This document shows, piece by piece, positions 10,401-19,924 of a stretch of DNA of 30,711 bases; positions within the stretch are counted from its first letter, which is position 1, and each line of letters begins with the position of its first letter. Position numbers and translations under genes: made by a program. This DNA comes from Asterionellopsis glacialis. Lineage: Eukaryota > Bacillariophyta > Plagiogrammaphyceae > Rhaphoneidales > Asterionellopsidaceae. The DNA lies in the NCBI GenBank assembly GCA_014885115.2, contig WKLE02001351.1, forward strand, positions 1 to 30,711, given 5' to 3'. The notes under the pieces are model-generated. The model saw only the letters and a program-made list of their open reading frames with translations, ran no database searches and was not told the DNA's origin.

Positions 10401-10543
10401 ATGACCGAAAGGGAATTAGTCAATGATAAGGCTTTAGCCTCGAGATCAAGAAGCTTATCAGTAATGATAGCCTTGATCTCGTCAAGGGTCTTATCAAGTT
10501 CTACCTTGTTATTGAATGGGATAGTGGACAGTTGCAGGTTCAT
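7488..10543 (-). CDS. VTC4-like polyphosphate polymerase with C-terminal propeller-like domain
   Basis: Four exons: 10543-10003, 9892-8898, 8798-8155, 8064-7488, all GT-AG with clean codon joins; 918 residues. Residues 1-145 are helical and show no recognisable SPX domain. The VTC domain (about 150-420) has every expected tunnel residue: KYWV (K156), FRIRWYG (R233, R235), ELKTH (K252), SVKER (K265), FEVKL (E387) and HKFSK (K413, K416). A basic linker leads to PKTYFAAERTF (513-523) and three membrane helices (about 523-545, 556-576, 592-612), as in yeast Vtc4. Residues about 640-918 are beta-rich, with QPSDIVID, DFEATV, SEGIAY and QWEGMFFD, resembling SdiA-regulated or phytase-like propellers. 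VTC4 makes polyphosphate from ATP and threads it into vacuoles or acidocalcisomes; the added domain would be luminal. Start: first ATG, with an in-frame TAG shortly upstream. Confidence 0.88.
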
Positions 10544-11040
10544 GATATCTCGTGATTGCTTCTATCTCTAAAGAAATTGTGTTTCCTTTTTTTTTTCTAT
10601 CGAAAAATAATGAAGCAAAAAAAAGAGAGGTGAGTTATGGTAAATGCCTGGTGTGTGAAAGAGGTGAGTGGACAATCAATAGCCTTAACTCGTTAGGTCT
10701 ACGAAGACATGTACCAGGAACAAAAATCGGTCTCCTGTGAAATGTCTCCTAATTGCTCCGTCCAGTAGTTGTACGCCATGCATGCTGTATTTACCGGTAC
10801 AGCACTGGGTAGAGAGAATCCCCGATACCTCGCTTCACGTGTCGTTGAACTTTCGAATTCATTTCTTGGAACAGTGTACAGCATTGTACAGTACAACATC
10901 CACTGCATGTATAGCCTTTTTTCGGAAAGACCGATTGACAGCTACCAGGCTATTTACCCCGTTTAGTTGAGTTCCCGGTAAAAAAGTGGAATGAACAATA
11001 CTACTTCAAAAATCTCTGGCGAATTCTATTTTATGCATTG

Positions 11041-11260
11041 TGCCAAAATCGGCGGAAAGTATTATGATACTTCCCGGAATATTCTCTATCTTTTTAAATT
11101 TGTCTGAAAACAATTTTTATGTATAACTTTCCTAATCGTACAATTCAGGCGATACAGAAAGTCCGATACCCTGGCAGACGGTCCTACTAACTACTGTTAA
11201 GGAACCTTCTTTTCTATTCCAGGTACGGTCCAGTACTGTACAGGTACCTTGTTCTGGATT
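11041..11260 (+). repeat. Diverged direct repeat, copy 1
   Basis: Shares ordered blocks with 11428-11632: GCCAAAAT-GGC-GAAAGTATTA, TTCCTAATCGTACAA, AGAAAGTCCG, and an identical 19-mer at 11238-11256. Weaker similarity extends leftward to about 10985. Confidence 0.65.
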
Positions 11261-11427
11261 GATAAAGAGGTACAATATAAAATCTATCTGCTATTTAATT
11301 GTCGACTCATTCAGACTTTCTTCCTTTGCTAACCATAAAAAGTATGTGGTACTAAATAAATAGAATAGATTAAACCAGAATTTTAAAAAAAGGAATTCCT
11401 CCTACTACTCAAGTTGGATTGGTTTTG

Positions 11428-11632
11428 GGCCAAAATTGGCAGAAAGTATTACTTCACCACATATTCTTTGTGAAAACAGCTTGTATATAAAACGTTCCTA
11501 ATCGTACAAATTAGGCCATAGAGAAAGTCCGTTTCCGGAGATGAAACATACTACCTGGTAGGTGAATGGCAGTAGGTGCTCTAAACAAAAGGAACGTTCT
11601 ATGCTCTTCCGTACAGGTACCTTGTTCTGTAT
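11428..11632 (+). repeat. Diverged direct repeat, copy 2
   Basis: Partner of 11041-11260 in the same orientation; the identical 19-mer is at 11611-11629. It ends about 290 bp before the MFS start codon. No coding potential or terminal inverted repeats seen. Confidence 0.65.
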
Positions 11633-11919
11633 TATTGTAGGTAGGAAGTCATTATGAGTTGACCCCCAGTTCCCAGTATATTTTGACCGATATATTTGTG
11701 TCCTCATTTGTATTTAGATTTTTGTCTCGTCATCGTTTTTTCGCCCTAATAATGACCCACATTGAGTTACCAGATCAAGAACTGTGTTTCTTTCTCGCCT
11801 GTTGCTTTCGTCTCTACAATGTCTCGAGGCCAGTTCCACCCCGTCACCACCAAACACTATTCGAAAGAGAATATAGTCATGCATAATACGAGATCATAAT
11901 TGTTACCATCATAATCATC

Positions 11920-13806
11920 ATGGGAAAAGCATATCAACGCATGCGCCAATCGATTGAAGATTTTGGTAATCTTCCATCACAATTATTGGTTGTCCTTGCA
12001 TTAGAATTTTTAAATTCCTTCCGTGCCTTGGGATTTCGATTTGTCATTTATAATTATGTTGTGAATGAATTTCATGTGACAGATACACAGGCTGGAACTT
12101 TTTTGGGCATGAAAGGCTTATTGGATTGTGCATTTGGTTTGGCAGGAAGTATTCTAGTTGATCTGATGGGTGTACGACGAACATCATTGGTTTCCCTGTC
12201 TATTGCTATTGTAGGAAGAAGTCTTCTCGCCTTCGGAAGAAGTAAACCGATGTTGTATGCGTCCCTATTTATTTTTTCACCGGCAGGAGATGCATTATTG
12301 GGAGCAGGATTATACCGTGTTGCACTAAAAAAAATAACAACACCCAAAACTAGACCATTGGTATTTAGCTTGGCCTATGCTTTGAATAATTTAAGTGGTG
12401 CTATTGTAGATCTAATCATTGATGGGATGAGAAAACAATCTGATCTAGTCATACCATGGGATAGTAATAAGGAAACAGAAACTGAAGGGGAGTCTTCAAG
12501 TGCTGCTTTGGTCTTTACTCCCACAAGGCAGTTTATGATATTAACTTTAGTGGTTGGAATATTTACATTCATCTTTGCAGTCTTATGGCTCAAGGATGTG
12601 ACAGTAGCAGATATTAACGATCCAGAAGATCGCCAAGAAAATGTACCAGATGATGCAATTGATGTCACGCCAATGATGGATAGTCTGCTATGCCGACACA
12701 AACAAAACAATAGTACTTCACGTCAGAGTCAATACAAAATTTTCGAAACGAGATCTGCTTCGATGCATATCATGAATGAAAATACAAGTATGGTAGGCTC
12801 CTTTGTCGCTTTCGTACAGTGGACATGCCGTCAGACAAGAGAACTTTTGAATATGCATAATACCTGGCGAATGCTTGTTTTTGGCTTTGCTACGTTTTGT
12901 ATTACAATGCAATGGTCTGCAAGTGAACTTGTCCTTCCGCCATTTCTAGAACGCCACTTTGGAGAGTCTGCGCCTATATATCTTGTTCAATCTATCAACC
13001 TTTGGGGTTGTTTAATCCTCCCACCTATTGTGGGTCTAATATCTGCAACCTTTGAAGATTTTTCTATCATCCTACCTGGATTGTGGGTTATGGCCTTGTC
13101 TCCTATAGCCATATATGCGTTCCCAACAGTCGGAGGTGCATGTCTTTGGCTTGTCTGGATGACTTTGGGAGAAACTGTGTGGTCTCCTCGTGTTACATCT
13201 TGGACAGCATCCTTGGCACCAACTGGTAAAGAAGGTCTATTTTTTGCCATTGGTTCCTCCCGAGCTTTGTTGGGACCAGTATCAGATTATTTTCTGGGCC
13301 TCATGAATCACCACTTCATGCCAAATTGTGAAACTTGTCGAGATGATTACGGACATTTCTGTAGTCAAATGGTAAATCCATCGACTGAAACCCAGGCTTC
13401 TATGCCTAACAACGGGTTACTACAATGTGCATCCGGAGAGCAAATATGTAGCAACCTGACAATGCTAGCAAGTGGTAATGCTGTTCCACCAGTATGTCCA
13501 AGTACATGTGAACAATGTCCAGGTTGGGAATCCAATGCCCAAGCTCTGTGGCTAATCATAATTGCTTTATCTATAGCTTCACCATTGGCAACGTGGGTAT
13601 TTTTGCCTTTCCTTCGTGGGCATCGAACTTATAGAGAAGGGTTTTATGGTATTTTTGAATGCAGTCTAAATAGGATTCAGGGAATATGTGGCGTGCAAGA
13701 TTCTGTTCGTCGACCTTCATACCAGCTTGTGACGCCATCTCATAAGGAAAAAAGCTGTGATGACGAGGATGATGACGCGAATAAAACTATGATCGAAATG
13801 ATATAA
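11920..13806 (+). CDS. Major facilitator superfamily transporter
   Basis: 628 residues in a single exon with about 12 hydrophobic segments in two groups of six, separated by a long hydrophilic loop (about residues 230-305). The MFS cytoplasmic signature lies between TM2 and TM3: SILVDLMGVRRT with D81, G84, R86 and R87. Second unusual part: residues about 467-540, before the last helix, form a Cys-rich loop with C-x2-C pairs (NCETC, CEQC) and ten cysteines, likely extracellular or luminal and disulfide-bonded. The C-terminal tail is cytosolic and ends in an acidic Asp-rich stretch. Substrate cannot be inferred; similar proteins in stramenopiles are uncharacterised. Start: first ATG after a non-coding spacer, followed directly by a basic/amphipathic leader and TM1. 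Confidence 0.85.
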   Translation: MGKAYQRMRQSIEDFGNLPSQLLVVLALEFLNSFRALGFRFVIYNYVVNEFHVTDTQAGTFLGMKGLLDCAFGLAGSILVDLMGVRRTSLVSLSIAIVGRSLLAFGRSKPMLYASLFIFSPAGDALLGAGLYRVALKKITTPKTRPLVFSLAYALNNLSGAIVDLIIDGMRKQSDLVIPWDSNKETETEGESSSAALVFTPTRQFMILTLVVGIFTFIFAVLWLKDVTVADINDPEDRQENVPDDAIDVTPMMDSLLCRHKQNNSTSRQSQYKIFETRSASMHIMNENTSMVGSFVAFVQWTCRQTRELLNMHNTWRMLVFGFATFCITMQWSASELVLPPFLERHFGESAPIYLVQSINLWGCLILPPIVGLISATFEDFSIILPGLWVMALSPIAIYAFPTVGGACLWLVWMTLGETVWSPRVTSWTASLAPTGKEGLFFAIGSSRALLGPVSDYFLGLMNHHFMPNCETCRDDYGHFCSQMVNPSTETQASMPNNGLLQCASGEQICSNLTMLASGNAVPPVCPSTCEQCPGWESNAQALWLIIIALSIASPLATWVFLPFLRGHRTYREGFYGIFECSLNRIQGICGVQDSVRRPSYQLVTPSHKEKSCDDEDDDANKTMIEMI

Positions 13807-14117
13807 TCATTACTATATAAATTGAATGTAACATGGATAACGTTGGAGCAGACAACCTGCAGACGCTGGAGGTGATGACTAGATCTTGCCGCGAGCCGAA
13901 TAACTCAAGTTCATACTCCATTCCATAGTGTAATTGCCATTTTACCATTGGACACACTTTAATAATATGACAATCACTAGACAGCAAACACCATTTTCCA
14001 CTAGTAACTTGAAGTATTCTGAAATTAAAGTTTTCTTTTCTATGATAGCGTTACAGTTTTTTTATTTCTATTGTTTGCTGTTTGCTCAGGTGCTTCAATC
14101 TGTTCATATTTGATACA
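13807..14117. other. Convergent 3' spacer
   Basis: 311 bp between two gene ends. AT-rich, with no supported gene; presumably holds both 3' UTRs. Confidence 0.5.
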
Positions 14118-16127
14118 TTAAATACAAATATCATGCCCAAGGCCTCCCTCATTCATCCAGGGTATAGATCCAATTACAACGTGATCCATCGGGTCACAGT
14201 GGTAACTATCTTCTTTTTGTGGAGACTGTGGAGATGACGAAGATCCTACACACCATCCAATGTACCCCGGCACGACACTTCCAAAAAAGCCAATCATGGT
14301 GGTCAGTATATCATTGTCAACCATCAATGTTTCTTCTTCAGTCTTGGTATTATCTTTGTCTTTTTTAGGGGACTGTTGATTTCTCAAGACTTCTGTCAAA
14401 AGTCGTCGTCCACGCCTTTCTTTTGTTGTTGTCGATATTGAATTGTGACTAGCAGTTTTGCTTTTTTGCTTCTTTCCATTGTTATGTGGTTTCTTTTTCA
14501 CCTTTTCCTTGATCTTTTTTTCTCTTGTTGTAGCAGCGTCAGGACTGTTATTTATCTGTTGCTTTTGTTCTTGTTTTGTCATTGACATGAGTTTGTTTTC
14601 TTTTTTAACTATTCTCACTCTTTTATTGGTTGTAGGTTTAGGTATTCGTTGGTGTACCACATTTCTTGGATACAATCGTGGTATTTCACCAGATACTTGT
14701 GACAATACTATACTGATAGCCATCTGTTGTAAATGATAATAATGTAAAGGCTCCTGCTGCTGCTGTTGTTGTGATTTTTTTTGCTCTTGCTGAACATGGT
14801 GTTTTAAAGTTGAAAATACTTCATGTTGAAGAAAGCATAACATATTTCGATGAAAGAATAAACCTGAAACATCCAATACTTGTGGTTGTAATTGTGACTG
14901 TTGTTTGTCAACTGTATTGTCATTACCACCACTAAAAACGAGTTTTGTATCTTGACATATAGGTAAATAATAATTATTCAACATTTGAGTGGTTGTAGTG
15001 TCAGATCTTGTTGTTGTTGTTGTTGGAATACCGACTCTAGTTGCTTGTTCATGTCGTTTCACTTGTAACCATTCTGGTTCATTTTGAATTTGTAAATTCC
15101 AAGACGATGAAGCTATTAAGGATTGTGAATGTCGTTTCCATAATTGGAATCCTACACTATCTACACTTTGACGATTTCCATTCCATTTACGATTCCCATC
15201 GATCCATACAATTGAATCTGATAATTTCGATTCCGACAATGATCCAACCTGTCCTAGAGATGTCCACAAATCAGGAGACCATGTGGATTCTTTCTTATCA
15301 TTTTCTTCGACAAACATAAATTTAACTTTATGATTTATATCACGATCCCAGGATAACATTCTTGTACCATATTTTACATCCCTTTCAAAGTCTTTACGAG
15401 TACTTGTTGACTTTGGTGTTGTTAGATCTGGTATTACAAGTACTATAATATCCATTGCAGAGGGATAGGTGATAAAGGTAAGTAAATTTAAAAATAGCGT
15501 CCTCAAGGGATTGGTACCTGTAATGTGTTGAAATGTCATCAATACAGAATAATGGGTAACATCACATGTTGTGGGAGGTGATACATGACACTGTCCAAAT
15601 GAATCTTTAGCAATATATGATGATAATGTATTCATAAACTCAAACGACTTTAACGTTGTTGTCGCGGATTTTGTGGTCTCCGTTGTTGTTGTTGTTGTTT
15701 GAGTATTATGATTGTTACAATCTTCTAAACTCATGACAGATCGATGCATCATGGTATTCCATTGAACTTCTTCACCAGTAGCTTTCTCAATTGTTTGATG
15801 TATTTTTTTTGGAAAAGGAGCTGTATTTATATTAGTGTCTTGCTCCTCTCTTCGTCGTCGTTCATTATTTTCAATTTGTTCTTCTTGTTGTACTCTGGAT
15901 GTTCCAGACAATAAATGATAATTTGATACAAGTTCATTGGGTAGAACTCCCATGTTTGGATGTTGTTCCCGAGTGATAGCTGTTGATGTTGATGCTGTTG
16001 TAGAGGATGGCAATGTTGTTGTGAGACGACTTAAATTAATAAAATTTAAACATAAACTTCCCAAAGCCACAATGAAGGCTACAATCCCTATAATCGTTGT
16101 CGTTTTATTATTATTTCTATTTGCCAT
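14118..16127 (-). CDS. Type II membrane protein, possible glycosyltransferase
   Basis: 669 residues in one exon. A short basic N-terminus is followed by one hydrophobic helix (about 11-33), then a Ser/Thr stem: the layout of Golgi type II enzymes. The folded core (about 185-490) has YSVLMTFQ, DIIVLVIPD, SIVWIDGNRKWNGN (306-319), GFQLWKRHSQSLI and GLFFHRNMLCFLQH. These resemble, in my reading, motifs of exostosin/GT64-type transferases in which an Asp-x-Asn/Asp acts in metal and nucleotide-sugar binding and a W-R/K-P-S-like element follows; the match is weak. Low-complexity insertions break the core: Thr tracts (about 143-160), a Gln run and a Lys-rich stretch (about 520-560). The end contains HCDPMDHVVIGSIPW. 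Most likely a Golgi protein; the enzyme call is tentative. Confidence 0.45.
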   Translation of the reverse strand: MANRNNNKTTTIIGIVAFIVALGSLCLNFINLSRLTTTLPSSTTASTSTAITREQHPNMGVLPNELVSNYHLLSGTSRVQQEEQIENNERRRREEQDTNINTAPFPKKIHQTIEKATGEEVQWNTMMHRSVMSLEDCNNHNTQTTTTTTETTKSATTTLKSFEFMNTLSSYIAKDSFGQCHVSPPTTCDVTHYSVLMTFQHITGTNPLRTLFLNLLTFITYPSAMDIIVLVIPDLTTPKSTSTRKDFERDVKYGTRMLSWDRDINHKVKFMFVEENDKKESTWSPDLWTSLGQVGSLSESKLSDSIVWIDGNRKWNGNRQSVDSVGFQLWKRHSQSLIASSSWNLQIQNEPEWLQVKRHEQATRVGIPTTTTTRSDTTTTQMLNNYYLPICQDTKLVFSGGNDNTVDKQQSQLQPQVLDVSGLFFHRNMLCFLQHEVFSTLKHHVQQEQKKSQQQQQQEPLHYYHLQQMAISIVLSQVSGEIPRLYPRNVVHQRIPKPTTNKRVRIVKKENKLMSMTKQEQKQQINNSPDAATTREKKIKEKVKKKPHNNGKKQKSKTASHNSISTTTKERRGRRLLTEVLRNQQSPKKDKDNTKTEEETLMVDNDILTTMIGFFGSVVPGYIGWCVGSSSSPQSPQKEDSYHCDPMDHVVIGSIPWMNEGGLGHDICI

Positions 16128-16180
16128 TTTCTTGTTTCTTTTGTTTTGTTTGTTTTGTTTTGCTTCAGTATAAAATAATA

Positions 16181-16205
16181 CTATACTATGCTATGCTATG
16201 CTATG
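16181..16205 (+). repeat. CTATG pentanucleotide microsatellite
   Basis: Five units, the first degenerate (CTATA) and four exact, ending at 16205. It lies about 55 bp upstream of the start of the gene at 16127 (-). Confidence 0.85.
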
Positions 16206-17503
16206 CTGTAATGTGTTTCTTTCGTTTAATTTTTTACGTTCCTTGTCAAATAGTCATTTATGTATAAATGCAGTAAATGAGGCTCTCTAACTTGATTTCT
16301 TTTTTTTCAGTTCCCAAAACACAATACAATACAATCCAAAAAGGAGACGCAATCAACAAGAGCTTTGTATTTACAGGTTGTTATTTTGCTGTGTTGTGGA
16401 GATGGTGTAGTGCCCACTTTTATACCCTGCTGTGACTTAATGAATCTACCGCCCCCTATCGGTGTAGACTATGCGAATCTACAGTACCTAGTTTGGTTTG
16501 CTCGTGTATGTTGCTCTGAGTGTTATTGTCGACACCCCTCCAAAAAAAAATCTCAGACAACAACTTTATCTGTTTCTCCTGTCGTGTAAATTAAAGCTTT
16601 ATTGAATTTCTTGAGATAAAAAATATTTTTTTGTAAAATAAATATCTATTGTACTAATAAAATATATGAAATTTCTCAAAAAAAAATATGACTAATAGAC
16701 ATATTAACGTAGACCTAATTTTTTCATTTGCCTTGTGTACTCGTAATTCAAAAATGGATTGTCTGTTTTATATATTATAATATTATGTGAAATGATCGTG
16801 AATCTATAACGGGTACTCCTACACGATAATAGTCTGGCTGGCTACCGTATGAACTCCAGAGACACTACCTGTACCGGTATCTGGTACAGTTACGACTGAA
16901 AATTTCGTAGTCCTACGAAGAGAACAGACAGTCAGTCACACAAACAAAGCAATCTCCAATCAACATTCACTGGGCTACTGGATAGAAGAACAGACGGGAT
17001 CGAGTAGACGGTTGACGCTGTTGACTGTGACTGTCAACTGACATGCTGTTGAAAAGAAACCCGGATGAGATCATTGACACTCCTCTCTCGGAGAAAAAAT
17101 CAACATGTTGAAGTCGTGTCTGTCAACAAGATGTCCACATATTATACAATCTCATGTACAAATCTTGCGCACAGTTTTGTCTTGGATACCTGCATTGGTA
17201 CTGAGTCGATCGTACCTGTACATGGTAACACATTGGGGAATTTCGCCACCCTACCAGGTACCGACCTCGCGTTTCGCGTCTGTTTGTGTGTGTACCTGGT
17301 ATTTCGCTTTGCTTTTTATATTTATCATTTTGAGGCAAAAAGCCAACGTTTTTCCCTCCATTGTTTGCAGTACGTCAAGTACTCTCCGATCGACCGAAGG
17401 ACACAAAAACGAATCAAGCAAACTAATTTACAGTATCACCTTCAACACAACACACACAACCAACAGAAGAACCTTGGTGTCAAAATAACACATCTTTCAA
17501 GCA

Positions 17504-17510
17504 TATAAAA
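17504..17510 (+). promoter_or_regulatory. TATA-box candidate
   Basis: TATAAAA 68 bp upstream of the ATG at 17578, followed by a pyrimidine-rich leader. The position suits a TATA box with a short 5' UTR; inference from sequence only. Confidence 0.4.
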
Positions 17511-17577
17511 TCCTCTCTTTTCGTCTTTTTTGTTAAGCATCTTCCTTCACTCATTTTCCTTACAGACAGTCACTACA

Positions 17578-18354
17578 ATGAAATCATCGTTATCCTTATT
17601 TAGCACTGCATTTCTTCTTGTATGTTTCGTGACATTTTTAATGTCAACGTTATCGGCATCGGCATCCACTGCAACAACAACAACAACAACAACAAATACT
17701 GTTACATCATCTTTACAACATCATGATCATCATCATTGGACAACATCCTCCAAAGCTAGTGATTTTGGTGGTACACCTGCTGTTACAAAACGAATGGTGT
17801 CATCAACTGCTACTACTGCTACTACCGAAGAACTATCGAATACTCTCTTGACCGCAACCGCCATTACTACTACTACCATTACTCAAGACAAGCAAGATGA
17901 TATCGAGAATCTACAAGAGGAAACTACTACAAACGCATGTACAGAAACCACAAGTCAACAAGAACCAAGTCAATCATCATCAGCATCATCCTTATTACAA
18001 TGGGAAGGATCATGGAAATTTGAAGAATCTTATTTTCAACAACAACATCCATGGTTACCTAAATTTGTTATTCGACGAATCTTGAAAACTAGATTAATTT
18101 TAGAACACCACAAACGACATGACAACAATGACAACGACCATGATCATCATGTCTATCATCAAGTGGACGACAAGGGAAAACCTGTCAAACCCAAACGCAC
18201 CATGAAAATTGTTCATATTTCCAATACCAAGGCTGAATTTCAACGTCAGGAAGAAGATCAAACCATTGTGGTATTTCATTTAGAAAAACGTGATGATAAT
18301 CACATGTATTATGTAGAAGATAATCTAGGTACCTATCGTGTATTGGCAGCCTAA
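17578..18354 (+). CDS. Secreted protein of unknown function
   Basis: 258 residues, single exon. The ATG at 17578 is preferred to the in-frame upstream TTG at 17530 because it is followed at once by a typical signal peptide (SLFSTAFLLVCFVTFLMS, ending near ASAS at about residue 28). The next 110 residues are Thr/Ser-rich with a His cluster (LQHHDHHHW) and are probably disordered and O-glycosylated. The C-terminal part (about 140-258) is the only folded-looking region: WEGSWKFEESYF, LPKFVIRRILKTRL, a second Asp/His/Asn-rich insertion, then alternating beta-type segments ending NLGTYRVLAA. A small beta-barrel of lipocalin type is conceivable from the G-x-W start, but I do not recognise the family. 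The His/Asp clusters could bind metal; that is speculation. Confidence 0.7.
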   Translation: MKSSLSLFSTAFLLVCFVTFLMSTLSASASTATTTTTTTNTVTSSLQHHDHHHWTTSSKASDFGGTPAVTKRMVSSTATTATTEELSNTLLTATAITTTTITQDKQDDIENLQEETTTNACTETTSQQEPSQSSSASSLLQWEGSWKFEESYFQQQHPWLPKFVIRRILKTRLILEHHKRHDNNDNDHDHHVYHQVDDKGKPVKPKRTMKIVHISNTKAEFQRQEEDQTIVVFHLEKRDDNHMYYVEDNLGTYRVLAA

Positions 18355-19186
18355 AAAACGAATGGCCATAATATTATGAGACTGTACTAAATAATGATAA
18401 TAATGATAATACTGCAATACTATTGAAGTAAATGCCTCATGACGAAATTCGTGAATAAGAATTATACTGTAAAATTGGCATACAACACGAATTATACATA
18501 TGTATTTATATTTTTGAAACTATTTTGAAAACATGTTGTGTTGTTCAAGCTTCTGGAGAATGTGTGTGTACGAGCAACACTGTAGTAAGCAGATACCACG
18601 AAAAACCAACTAGCAATCCAACATTCTACTCATCTGCAACAGTAGCTTTCTAGAAAGAGGAATTGAATACCAATATGGAAGTAAAAACACAAACCATATT
18701 CATTTTTGTTTCCATTTTCATCATTGTCGTTGTCGTCGTTGGTTCCATGAAATGCTTCTGATGATTGATAGGATTCACTCGAGCCTGTGATAATGCAATG
18801 GCCTATATACGTCATGTGCTCATTCATGTTGTGTGGACTAGTACTCTACTGAAGATGAATTTCTCTAGCAAGTAAGTTTTTTTGTGTGTCATGTTTCCAA
18901 ATATAAAATTTATCTTTTGGCACGATAGAGACGTACAGTCCGTCATGTGCACTTGTGGTCTTTTTTTTTTAATGACACTAAGAATGATGGCAGTAGATAC
19001 TGCTACTACTTTATCAGAAACAATAGTGAAAAGACCCAAATCGCTCTGCTAAAAGGTTGCAACAACACATAACGCAACGCAATCAACACAATGCCAACAA
19101 GATGATGTCTTGTCAAATCCACAATCTGTAAATTGTAATGAATTTTATCATTCTATTCATTTATGTATTCATTCATGCCATTTTCA
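18355..19186. other. Convergent 3' spacer, nothing recognised
   Basis: About 0.83 kb, AT-rich. Short minus-strand frames at 18630-18827 and 18824-19039 have no domain and unconvincing composition. Confidence 0.5.
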
Positions 19187-19924
19187 TTATTTGGAATTGG
19201 ATTGGAGTGACAATGATTGGTTATTATTCGTATTGGAACATGTTGTGGTAGTTGGTTCGATGGAATAATAGACGGTACGACATCCAGACCCTATAATCCA
19301 TCCCCAATTATGTGGATTCCGTACCACAGGTAATACCACACCCATGAATACTAAATGATTATCTTGCAAGGTCCACTCACACAATCCCGAATACGGTGAA
19401 TTATAGGTCCCATTGGCATTGAATTGTCGTAATCCCATTTGAGATGGTTCACCATTGTAATATAATTTCCATTGAAAGTACGCAATTTCATACGGAGTGA
19501 TAATATGACGTTTTGAATCATAAATGGAATATTGCATTTGTTGTTTAATGCTAGGCAAAGTAGCCCTAATGATTCTTCTATTCCTTGTCATATCATCCTC
19601 CTCGTCATCATTAGTAGTAGTAGTAGTAGCAGCAGCATTATTATTCAATGATGAATTCAGACTACCATTGTCATTGTAATAATGTTGTATATTTTGTTTT
19701 CCAAACAACAAGTTTTGGAAATGAACACCCCATACTATATCTTTGGAAGACAATGTATGAAATTCATGATTCACCAATGCTACCTGACATAAATCACGTG
19801 GACGTAAATAGGTAAATATTGTATGCCATACTTCAGGTAATAACGGAAGTTCCTGTTGTTGTTGTTGTTGTTGTTGTTGTCTTTGTTGTGGTTGTCCACC
19901 ATGTTCTTCATTGTTCGAAAACAT
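19187..19924 (-). CDS. F-box protein
   Basis: 245 residues, single exon. A poly-Gln tract (about residues 11-24, encoded by CAA/CAG repeats) precedes a clear F-box: LPLLPEVWHTIFTYL, RPRDLCQVALVNHEF and LSSKDIVWGVHFQNL (about residues 26-72), with the usual Leu-Pro-x-Glu, Asp-Leu and Trp positions. F-box proteins link substrates to Skp1 in SCF ubiquitin ligases. The rest includes an Asn/Thr/acidic insertion (about 90-115) and a Trp/Tyr-rich C-terminal part (YFQWKLYYNGEPS, CEWTLQDNHLVFMG, NWGWIIGSGC), which may be the substrate-binding region; I do not recognise it. Divergent from the PAP2_C gene, with 569 bp between starts. Confidence 0.82.
   Translation of the reverse strand: MFSNNEEHGGQPQQRQQQQQQQQQELPLLPEVWHTIFTYLRPRDLCQVALVNHEFHTLSSKDIVWGVHFQNLLFGKQNIQHYYNDNGSLNSSLNNNAAATTTTTNDDEEDDMTRNRRIIRATLPSIKQQMQYSIYDSKRHIITPYEIAYFQWKLYYNGEPSQMGLRQFNANGTYNSPYSGLCEWTLQDNHLVFMGVVLPVVRNPHNWGWIIGSGCRTVYYSIEPTTTTCSNTNNNQSLSLQSNSK

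Larger units (their letters stand above)
10544..11919. other. Divergent spacer with an old direct duplication
   Basis: About 1.4 kb between the starts of the polyphosphate polymerase (-) and MFS (+) genes, so it should hold both promoters. It contains the diverged repeats 11041-11260 and 11428-11632 and several GTAC-containing palindromes (for example near 10793-10800 and 11238-11250). No SPX-coding exon was found upstream of the polymerase start, and no other gene is supported. Confidence 0.5.
16128..17577. other. Divergent spacer, GTAC-rich, no supported gene
   Basis: About 1.45 kb between divergent starts. It contains a CTATG microsatellite (16181-16205), a very AT-rich block (about 16600-16790), clustered GTAC palindromes (16868-16890, 17211-17222, 17254-17264, 17291-17300) and a GTTGAC/GTCAAC inverted pair near 17021-17040. 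Open frames at 17065-17508 and 17105-17488 (+) overlap each other and this repeat-rich DNA and do not look coding. Confidence 0.5.

Noticed and set aside
14458..14736. Very hydrophobic plus-strand frame resembling a membrane protein
   Set aside because: Antisense of Lys/Gln-rich codons of the gene on the minus strand; Phe/Leu/Cys-rich as expected for such a shadow.
17065..17508. 147-codon plus-strand frame upstream of the secreted protein
   Set aside because: Overlaps another frame of similar length, lies in GTAC-repeat DNA and contains the promoter region; no domain.
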